A DNA stretch of 14,738 bases from Anaerolinea sp. (GTDB lineage: Bacteria; Chloroflexota; Anaerolineae; JAAEKA01): positions 1 to 14,738 of the forward strand of contig JACSRL010000332.1 of the NCBI GenBank assembly GCA_014879765.1. Direction: 5' to 3'. Both the position numbers and the translations under genes were made by a program. The notes below the pieces were generated by a model. That model worked only from the letters and a program-made list of their open reading frames with translations. It was not told the DNA's origin and searched no databases. Below, in pieces: positions 8,572 to 14,738 of the stretch. Position 1 is the first letter of the stretch. Each line of letters begins with the position of its first letter.

Positions 8572-10197
8572 TCAGAAGGACGCATAGTAGTAGTAGTCGG
8601 TATAGCGCATGATGCGGTGCAGATTCTGGCGCGCAGCCAGGGTGAAGGCCAGGGCGCCGAACACGATGCCCAAGGCGCTGTATGGATAGCCCATGCTCCG
8701 GCCGGCCGCGATGCCCACCAACAGGGTGGCGGCGATGCCGATGACGATGGCCTGCCCGGCCATGCCCGGCCGCGACAGGGTGATCATGAACATGCACTGA
8801 AAGACGCCCAGGGCCATGATGCCATAGCCAAGCACGCCCAGCGCCAGAATCATCTGCGTCTCCGGCGACCATGGCAGGATTGCCATGCCATACCGGTTGG
8901 CCCAGGCCAGCAGCGCCAGCAGCGCGCCTGTCATCAGCGCGCTGCACAGGGCCAGGATGCCGGCATAGCGCACCGCCTCGCGGCGGTAGAACGCCTGCAT
9001 CAAGCGGCAGAACTCGGCCGGCTGCGCCGGCGTGGTCCGCAGTTGAAAGATCTTGACCAGACGCCAGAAGCGGGCCACGGTGCGCTCCGCAGCGCCGCCC
9101 GCCAGGATGACCCCGCCCAGCGCGATGGTCAGCCCCACCTCCACCGCGGTCACGGCCGACATGCGATCCACGCCCGCGGGAACGGCGCCCAGCCAGCCGG
9201 CGATGTGGCCGCTCAACACCAGCAGCACGTAGAGCAGGCCATAGACGAAGTAGGGCGCCAGATCCACCAGCAGGTGCGGCGTGGGAGGCAGCACCACCCG
9301 ATGGCCGCTGACCGGCGAGGCGGCTGAGCGTCGCGCCAGCTCGCGCCGCGTGGCCAGCGCCATCACCGACAGCGCACCGCCAAAGCCCAGCAGCGTCGCG
9401 GCCAACATGATCCAGGGGTATTGCCCGATCAGCAGCCCCAAGGCGCGCAACGCGCCGACGATCAACGCCACGCCCACCGCCAGCCCGATGCCAAACCACA
9501 CCACCTGGCCCAGCAGGAAGAGCACCCCGGCCGCCAGCCAGAGACAGGAGAGCACCAGAAAGGAGATGCTCATGGTTGCCACGGTGTCGAGCGGCGTCGC
9601 CAGCCAGTGCAACGCGGCCAGGGCCAGCGCGGCCGCGGCCACAGCCACAGTGACCAGCCCTGCGGCGACGATGATGGCCACGATGCGCCGCGCGGCCACG
9701 ATGTACCCCTGGCTGAGATAGCTGGAACCCTTGCGGCTGGCGGCCTGCACAAAGCCGCTGGTGACCAGGAGACTGCCGACCACCGACAGGCTGAAGGCCA
9801 GCACCTGCGCCGACGTCCAGTGGCCCACCGTCTGGTAGACCGCGATCACCACAGAGAGCAGCACCATGGGCAGCAGCGTCAGCGGGCCGCGCAGATAGTC
9901 CAGCGCGGCCTGCCGGCGCGACTCAGGGGGCGCCAGATGCAGCACCGCGCTGCGTCCGGCCGCCGGGGCCGCCATACATCGCATCACACTCGTGGCCAGG
10001 TCGAACACCGAGCCATGGCCGTAGCGCATCATGGCGCTGTGATCGGTGATGCCGGCCGTCTCCAGCAGCGCCGCCACCTGCAACACGTCGATGGGCTGCT
10101 GGCAGACGCTGTGAACCTCCTCGGCCAGCCGCTCCAGCAGCGCTACGGGCGCGGGCGCCGGCCCGGTCAAGTCGATAACACCTGCATAGGCGCTCAT
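8572..10197 (-). CDS. pelG: PelG-like polysaccharide exporter (MOP/MATE-superfamily membrane protein) with N-terminal cytoplasmic domain
   Basis: This 541-residue protein has about a dozen hydrophobic helices from residue 104 to 525, as in PelG. Recognisable blocks are the region around SRKGSSYLSQGYIVAARR (about 154-171) and a loop starting LVDLAPYFVYGLLYVL, which matches the PelG D-x-x-P-Y-F-x-Y-G pattern. PelG is thought to carry the Pel polymer across the cytoplasmic membrane together with PelF. About 100 residues precede the first helix, forming a soluble domain with the block LLETAGITDHSAMMRYGHGS (44-63) followed by VFDLA; P. aeruginosa PelG lacks a comparable extension. The C-terminus ends in a tyrosine cluster (TDYYYYASF). 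ATG 10197 overlaps the pelF stop by 4 nt (ATGA) and has GGAGG 6 nt upstream. Confidence 0.85.
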   Translation of the reverse strand: MSAYAGVIDLTGPAPAPVALLERLAEEVHSVCQQPIDVLQVAALLETAGITDHSAMMRYGHGSVFDLATSVMRCMAAPAAGRSAVLHLAPPESRRQAALDYLRGPLTLLPMVLLSVVIAVYQTVGHWTSAQVLAFSLSVVGSLLVTSGFVQAASRKGSSYLSQGYIVAARRIVAIIVAAGLVTVAVAAAALALAALHWLATPLDTVATMSISFLVLSCLWLAAGVLFLLGQVVWFGIGLAVGVALIVGALRALGLLIGQYPWIMLAATLLGFGGALSVMALATRRELARRSAASPVSGHRVVLPPTPHLLVDLAPYFVYGLLYVLLVLSGHIAGWLGAVPAGVDRMSAVTAVEVGLTIALGGVILAGGAAERTVARFWRLVKIFQLRTTPAQPAEFCRLMQAFYRREAVRYAGILALCSALMTGALLALLAWANRYGMAILPWSPETQMILALGVLGYGIMALGVFQCMFMITLSRPGMAGQAIVIGIAATLLVGIAAGRSMGYPYSALGIVFGALAFTLAARQNLHRIMRYTDYYYYASF

Positions 10198-11864
10198 GGT
10201 TGACCTCCGCTTTCCATGCCATGCGCCAGCTCTGGCCGGGCGGCTTCCGGCTGGCCGGCCGGCTGCGCGGCCAGGGCCTGCTGCCGGCGACGCAGGCGCG
10301 CGTCGATGGCCAGGTGCTGGAACGCAGCCAGATAGGCCGCATTGCACTGCTGCAAGCTGAAGCGTTCCAGCGCCTTGGCCCGGGCTTGCAGCCCCATCTG
10401 CCTGCACCGCTCTGGGGCGGCCAGCAGTTGCAGACAGGCGGCCGCCATCTGTTCCGGGTTGCGCGGCTCCACCACCAGGCCGCACCCCTCCAGCGCCTCG
10501 CTGACGCCGCCCACATCGGCGCCAATCACCGGCCGGGCGCACATCATCGCTTCCACCACGCTGTAGGGGAAGCCCTCGGAGATGCTGGAGAGCAGCACGA
10601 AGTCGCCCTCGTTGTAGGCCGCCGCCGCGCTGGCGGCAAAGCCGGCGAAGATCACCGCGTGTTGCAGCCCCAGCGAATCGCGCAGCTTGACGCAGCGCTC
10701 GTAGTACCATTCGTTGCCGCGCGGCGCCTTGCCGTAGAGCACGAAACGCACGTGGGGCATCTGGCCATGGACGATGGAGGCGGCGCGGATCAAGGTTTCC
10801 AGATCCTTGAGCGGGTCGATACGCCCCAGCCAGACCACCGTGGGCGGCTCGCCGGCCGGCCGCGGCTCCAGCACCGGGGTGAACTCGGCCGGATCAGGGC
10901 CGTTGTAGATGGTCTGAATGCGCTCCGGAGCCGCGCCGTTGCGCAGCTCCCAGCGGTGATTGTACCGGCTGCCCGGCGCGATGCGGTCTGCAAAGTGATA
11001 GCTCGCCTCGGTCAGACGCTGGGCGAAGCGGGCCTGGACGACCTGGCCGAACAGGCTGCCCTCGTCGCTGCGGCTCAGCGCCAGCAGCCGCTCACGCAGA
11101 TAGACGCCATGCTCGGTGAGCAGAAAGGCAGCCTGTTGCTGCTGCCGCGCCAGGATGCCCGGCACTGCGCACAGCCCGGCCGCGGCCGCATGCACCACGT
11201 CCACCTGCGGCGGTGTCACGGTCAACAAAGTCAGCCAGCGGTAGAGCAGACGCATCGCGTCGGTAGTATCCAGCAAAGTGGCATCAGGCGTCAGGTTCAT
11301 GGTCACACAGAAACGTTCAAAGCCACGCGCGCTCTCAGCCAGAAAACATTCCCACACCGGCTGCGACTTCAGCGTCAGGTCGAAGTCGCGCCGCCGGAAG
11401 TAAGCCGCCATGTCGTGCAGCGTCTGTCCCACCAGGGCGGGCTGCGCCGTTTCGCTCCACAGCAGGCGCACGAAACGCTGGAACAGCGGCACGAACTCCT
11501 GCCGTATGGCCCAGTTGGGCGCACTGCGCTTGCGGCGCACGATCTCCCACAGGTTCAGCTCCCGCCGGATTTCCAGCACCTCGCCGGTGCCCCACAGCGG
11601 CACGGTGATCAGGCGCTCGACGTTGGCCGGCAGCTCGAAGACCGTCTGAACGCCTGGATTCGCGGTCAGGCTGATCAGGGTGAAGCGCACCTCTGGCAGG
11701 CCGCGCACCAGCATGTCGCACCAGGTGCTGACCCCGCCAGGATAGTGGGGATAGCTTCCCTCGGCCACCAGGCACACCCGCAGCGGTGCGGTGTCGGTTT
11801 CGTTGATTTGGCTGCGATCTTGCGGCATTGCCGCGCGGTGGGCTCGATGGCGCCAGGCTTTCAT
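10194..11864 (-). CDS. pelF: PelF-like GT4 glycosyltransferase
   Basis: This 556-residue cytosolic retaining glycosyltransferase has the PelF architecture: an N-terminal PelF-specific (DUF3492-type) region followed by a GT4 C-terminal Rossmann domain. Diagnostic blocks are RVCLVAEGSYPHYPGGVSTW (29-48), FLLTEHGVYLRER (247-259), VVWLGRIDPLKDLETLIRAA (343-362) and the E-x7-E nucleotide-sugar motif with E430 and E438 in ISEGFPYSVVEAM. PelF polymerises Pel from UDP-GalNAc/UDP-GlcNAc in characterised systems; donor use here is inferred. The start at 11864 overlaps the preceding stop as ATGA with AGGGAAAAG directly upstream. The frame stays open further upstream to 12455, but that stretch has no PelF similarity and is antisense-frame shadow of the preceding gene. 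The stop overlaps the pelG start. Confidence 0.92.
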   Translation of the reverse strand: MKAWRHRAHRAAMPQDRSQINETDTAPLRVCLVAEGSYPHYPGGVSTWCDMLVRGLPEVRFTLISLTANPGVQTVFELPANVERLITVPLWGTGEVLEIRRELNLWEIVRRKRSAPNWAIRQEFVPLFQRFVRLLWSETAQPALVGQTLHDMAAYFRRRDFDLTLKSQPVWECFLAESARGFERFCVTMNLTPDATLLDTTDAMRLLYRWLTLLTVTPPQVDVVHAAAAGLCAVPGILARQQQQAAFLLTEHGVYLRERLLALSRSDEGSLFGQVVQARFAQRLTEASYHFADRIAPGSRYNHRWELRNGAAPERIQTIYNGPDPAEFTPVLEPRPAGEPPTVVWLGRIDPLKDLETLIRAASIVHGQMPHVRFVLYGKAPRGNEWYYERCVKLRDSLGLQHAVIFAGFAASAAAAYNEGDFVLLSSISEGFPYSVVEAMMCARPVIGADVGGVSEALEGCGLVVEPRNPEQMAAACLQLLAAPERCRQMGLQARAKALERFSLQQCNAAYLAAFQHLAIDARLRRRQQALAAQPAGQPEAARPELAHGMESGGQP

Positions 11865-12817
11865 CTTTTCCCTGCTGCTCTCCAGGCCACTATGGCCAGA
11901 CTGGCCAGCGCCAGCGCGGCCACCGCCAGACTGCCGCCGCCGCCAGCCATGGGCTGGGCGGCCAACGCCGTCAGTCCGACCGCGGTCGGCGCGCCGGTGT
12001 AGGTGGCGCTGACCGGGCCATACTGGGCGGACGTTCCCGCCAGATCGATGCTTTCCAGCAGATAGAAGTAGGTGTTGCCGGGCGCCACCTCCAGGTCGTG
12101 GAACTGATAGCTGAAGCCCTGCGCGCTGCCCGGCGCCTGGCTGGGGATCAGCCAATCGTTCAGCCGGGTCCAGGGCCCATCGGCGGCCGGTCCGCGGTAG
12201 AGGTTGAAACCCCGGTTGTCGATCTCGCTGACCGTCTCCCACTGCACCAAGACCTCGTCGTCCAGCGCCGTCGCGGTCAGGGTATCCACTGTGACCGCCA
12301 GCGGATTCTGGATCTGGCAGCCGCCGACCGTGGGATCGAAGGGCGTTGTGGGGATTGTGGCCGACTGGAAACAGACCTCCTGGGGCATCAGGATCGAGAT
12401 CGACTTGGAGATGCCAGGCAGGCCCAGCCCATTGGCGCCGACGATGGCCACGCACGACTCCACGCCGGGCGCATAGGGATCGGGCACGTTGTAGACCCGA
12501 AGATGCAGGATGTAGTTGCCCTCGGGCAAGGAGACGTTGGTGGCCACCCGGCCCGGCTGCGGCGTGACGTAGCCATAGCCGATGTGCGACGCGGCCAGGG
12601 GCGCGCTGCCGCTGTCATCCCACAGCTCCACCCGGCTGCCGATGGCCACCGGCTGACCGGTGTTGCCGTCGGTGATCACTGCCATGGGGTTGAGACAGGT
12701 GCTCCATTGCAGCGTCCCATTGCCATCCGGCGCCTCGGCCAGCGCGGCCGAGGCGATCGTTGCCCAACAAAACATGACCAGCACGACCAAGACGGTAATT
12801 CTCATGGTAACTTTCAT
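11861..12817 (-). CDS. Secreted FN3-like protein with C-terminal membrane anchor
   Basis: This 318-residue protein has a signal peptide (MKVTMRITVLVVLVMFCWAT, cleavage near A-S-A-ALA). The N-terminal half (about 35-175) is of unknown type, with four cysteines. A FN3-like module follows (about 178-275), marked by VLVQWETVSEIDNRGFNLYR and the later YFYLLESIDLAG, a pattern common in secreted bacterial proteins. The C-terminus is a Gly-rich hinge, one hydrophobic helix and the basic tail RAAGKR, resembling a membrane anchor or sorting signal; there is no LPXTG. No enzymatic motif is recognised. Lying between the deacetylase and pelF, with a 4-nt overlap to pelF, it may hold polymer or enzyme at the cell surface (inference). 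ATG 12817 has AGGAG 7 nt upstream; ATG 12805 is an alternative. Confidence 0.85.
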   Translation of the reverse strand: MKVTMRITVLVVLVMFCWATIASAALAEAPDGNGTLQWSTCLNPMAVITDGNTGQPVAIGSRVELWDDSGSAPLAASHIGYGYVTPQPGRVATNVSLPEGNYILHLRVYNVPDPYAPGVESCVAIVGANGLGLPGISKSISILMPQEVCFQSATIPTTPFDPTVGGCQIQNPLAVTVDTLTATALDDEVLVQWETVSEIDNRGFNLYRGPAADGPWTRLNDWLIPSQAPGSAQGFSYQFHDLEVAPGNTYFYLLESIDLAGTSAQYGPVSATYTGAPTAVGLTALAAQPMAGGGGSLAVAALALASLAIVAWRAAGKR

Positions 12818-12860
12818 GGCAAATCTCCTGCGCAGAAACGCACACGGGACGCCGGCCGCG

Positions 12861-14738
12861 TCACGGCTTGGGGTAGGTCCACAGGAATGGCACGCTGGGG
12901 GGGCGGTTGTGGAACCAATAGCCCCAGCCCGGCTCCAGCGTCATGGCGCTGGCGGCCGGATAGGCGGCTGCGTCGGCCCACGTCCCATCCAGGCCGGTTC
13001 CGCTGCCGTCAATTAGCACAGCAATGGCAGCGTAGTCCTGGCTCAGGGCGGCAAAGCGCAGCAGCCGGTCGCCGCTGTCCACGCTCTGGCCGCCGCTGGC
13101 GCCGCTCTGCCACAGGTTGCTGTCGGCCAGGGTCAGGGGGCCAACCACGCCGCTGCCCAGAAGCTGATAGGGCCCACCGCCGATGGCCACGGCCCGCTCC
13201 GCCGGCGTGGCCGCGCGGCCAAAGGCCACCACCTGGCGCACATCGCCGGCGCGATGCTGTACCCAAAAGCCATCATGCACGCCCAGCGTCAGGGTGGACA
13301 GGTGGTTGGGGAAATCCGCCACGTCGTACCAGTGGCCGTCGTAGGGTGTGCCGCTGCCGTCGATGTAGACCGCAATCTCGTCATAGCTCTGGGTGGCCGG
13401 ATTGAACTTGAGCACCCGGTCGCCGCTGTCCATGCCCGGGCCGCCGGTCAGTTGCGCGCCCAGCACGCTTTGAATCGATGGGCTTGCCGCCACCACGGGC
13501 ATGGCCAGCAGGTTGTAGCCGGGGCGGATGGTCCACTCAGCCTTGACCAGGCGCTGCGACTCGGCTGACTCGCGCCGCCAGCAGTTGTTGCCCAGCGCGG
13601 TCACGACGTAGGTATAGACCGGTGCGCCGTTGACCGCGCCCACATGGGTGAAGGCCGGCGTCATCACCTCACCCAGCAGCGTAAAGCCGGACAGCGGCAC
13701 ATCGATGGCCGCGCCCGGGTAGCCATAGACGCGATAGGCCAGCGCGCTGAGCGGGTTGCCCAGGGTGTCGACCGTGGTCGCATCCCAAGTGAGCTGCACG
13801 TCGTTGCCGGCCCGCGCCGCGCCGACGCCGGTGACGGCGGCCGCCACGCTGGCCGCCGCGCCGGGGATGACCTGGGTAGCGTTGGCTGTCATGGCCACCG
13901 TCGAAATCGGCTGCCCGGCGTAGTTTGTGACGTTGTTGCCATAGCTGACGCCGGTGACCGGGATCGCCGCCGCGGCCGTGGTGTGCAGGGTGATCTCGCC
14001 GCCGCAGCGCAGCTCGCCGCTGACGCCGGACGCGTTGTAGGCCATGCGATCGCGCATCTGCTGGCCGATCTCCTGGGTGCGCAGGCTGAGCACCGGCACA
14101 TTGCCGCCGTAGTAGGCGTTGTACTTGGCGTAAAGCGCCTCGATGAAGTCGGTCATCAGCGTGCGCCCTGCGCCGTAGTCGTCCAGGTTGTTCATGTGGA
14201 ACATGGTCGCGTTGACGCTGAAGTCCAGCAGAAAGCCCAACGCCTGGTTGGTCACGCTGTCGATGATGTCGTCGTAGTCGTAGCAGAGCGGCGTGCCGTT
14301 AGGGTTGGCCGCGTAGCCGGGACAGTAGATCCAGTTGTACAGGTCAGTCTGCTGGGCCGGGTTGCTGGCCGCGTAGAAGATGTTGTTGGCATAGCGCGGC
14401 GTCTGCAGGATCGCCGGCTGATCGGGGTGCGGAATGCCGGTGTTGGGCGTCGGGTTGTAGAACATGGGATCCGACGCGTTGACCAGGATATAGCGGACGC
14501 CCAGGGCATAGGCAGCCGGCGCCAGAGCAGGATTGCGCGGCGTGGGCGGGTTGATGCTGCGCCCCAGACCGCTGTAGTCGCCGGTCAGCAGCGTGGTCGG
14601 GGTATAATCGGTCCAGCCGAAGACGGCGGCGGCCGCATTGTTTTCGCTGATCTCATTGGTGACAACGCCGGGGCTGGCCGCGTCCAGGTCGGCATGGCTG
14701 TAGGTGTGATTGAGCCAGGTGAACTGGTTCTGCAGCGC
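12861..14738 (-). CDS. Partial secreted polysaccharide deacetylase (PelA/Agd3-like) with FN3-like domain and two C-terminal repeats
   Basis: The open frame runs off the right edge, so 625 C-terminal residues are visible. Near the start of the visible part lies FTWLNHTYSHADLD, containing H-x3-H (H11, H15), the metal-binding pair of NodB-like carbohydrate esterases. The block TMFHMNNLDDYG (about 178-189) matches the M-F-H-x-x-N-L element of PelA and fungal Agd3 deacetylases. These enzymes remove acetyl groups from GalNAc-rich polymers, making them cationic and adhesive. The catalytic Asp of motif 1 must lie outside the window. Downstream are an FN3-like segment (about 297-400) and two similar modules (about 402-496 and 516-612), each with DSGDR-(V/L)-L, then IDGSGT and a closing G-x-G/F-W-V/F. 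It precedes the FN3-like protein gene by 43 nt. Glucosamine-polymer specificity is an alternative. Confidence 0.85.
   Translation of the reverse strand, partial: ALQNQFTWLNHTYSHADLDAASPGVVTNEISENNAAAAVFGWTDYTPTTLLTGDYSGLGRSINPPTPRNPALAPAAYALGVRYILVNASDPMFYNPTPNTGIPHPDQPAILQTPRYANNIFYAASNPAQQTDLYNWIYCPGYAANPNGTPLCYDYDDIIDSVTNQALGFLLDFSVNATMFHMNNLDDYGAGRTLMTDFIEALYAKYNAYYGGNVPVLSLRTQEIGQQMRDRMAYNASGVSGELRCGGEITLHTTAAAAIPVTGVSYGNNVTNYAGQPISTVAMTANATQVIPGAAASVAAAVTGVGAARAGNDVQLTWDATTVDTLGNPLSALAYRVYGYPGAAIDVPLSGFTLLGEVMTPAFTHVGAVNGAPVYTYVVTALGNNCWRRESAESQRLVKAEWTIRPGYNLLAMPVVAASPSIQSVLGAQLTGGPGMDSGDRVLKFNPATQSYDEIAVYIDGSGTPYDGHWYDVADFPNHLSTLTLGVHDGFWVQHRAGDVRQVVAFGRAATPAERAVAIGGGPYQLLGSGVVGPLTLADSNLWQSGASGGQSVDSGDRLLRFAALSQDYAAIAVLIDGSGTGLDGTWADAAAYPAASAMTLEPGWGYWFHNRPPSVPFLWTYPKP

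Noticed and set aside
8586..8600. TAG trinucleotide repeat
   Set aside because: It encodes the tyrosine cluster at the PelG C-terminus; too short to treat as a functional repeat.
10198..10710. N-terminal extension of the pelG frame
   Set aside because: It lies within the pelF coding region in another frame; ATG 10197 has GGAGG at proper spacing and an ATGA overlap.
10200..12002. 600-codon plus-strand open frame opposite pelF
   Set aside because: No recognisable domain, GC-driven composition, and it lies antisense to a gene with clear GT4 motifs.
11865..12455. N-terminal extension of the pelF frame
   Set aside because: It overlaps the FN3-like protein gene in another frame, has no PelF similarity, and a good ribosome site precedes ATG 11864.
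11828..13405. 525-codon plus-strand open frame
   Set aside because: It spans two minus-strand genes and their intergenic gap antisense; the composition is shadow-like.

Overview
The window is GC-rich chromosomal DNA from a bacterium with strongly G/C-biased third codon positions, tight gene packing and several 1-4 nt stop/start overlaps. No rRNA, tRNA, IS element or CRISPR is visible. The mix of a TM287/288-type ABC exporter pair, secreted proteins with FN3-like and dockerin-like domains, and Pel-type polysaccharide genes outside a proteobacterial pelABCDEFG order would fit a filamentous Chloroflexota (Anaerolineae/Caldilineae-like). That taxonomic guess is inference; the sequence does not prove it.

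Region 1 (1-4712, minus strand) is a drug-exporter operon: a MarR-type regulator followed by two half-size ABC exporters. The start and stop regions of the three genes touch or overlap. The two exporters form an asymmetric heterodimer: the first carries a degenerate catalytic site and the second an intact one. A near-consensus promoter (TTGACA-17-AATAAT) overlapped by an inverted repeat lies in front of marR, suggesting autorepression. Two strong hairpins lie downstream of the operon.

Region 2 (4713-5632, plus strand) holds a perfect 17-bp inverted repeat with a 47-nt loop, a candidate promoter, and a CDP-alcohol phosphatidyltransferase, an integral-membrane lipid headgroup enzyme.

Region 3 (5633-14738) is the most interesting part: a locus resembling the Pel/galactosaminogalactan exopolysaccharide systems. 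On the minus strand, in transcription order, it has a secreted polysaccharide deacetylase (5' end outside the window) with an FN3-like domain and two tandem C-terminal repeats, a secreted FN3-like protein with a C-terminal membrane anchor, a PelF-type glycosyltransferase, a PelG-type membrane transporter with an unusual N-terminal cytoplasmic domain, and a sugar-1-phosphate nucleotidyltransferase. Facing it are two glycoside hydrolases of the GH114/PelA-hydrolase type: a short one without a signal peptide (plus strand), and a secreted one carrying a dockerin-like calcium-binding module (minus strand, divergent from the first). The hydrolase and deacetylase activities that P. aeruginosa PelA holds in one chain are thus spread over three polypeptides.

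The working model is that the nucleotidyltransferase supplies an activated sugar, PelF polymerises it, PelG exports it, the deacetylase makes it cationic outside the cell, and the GH114-type enzymes trim or recycle it. PelD/PelE-like partners, if present, would lie beyond the right edge.
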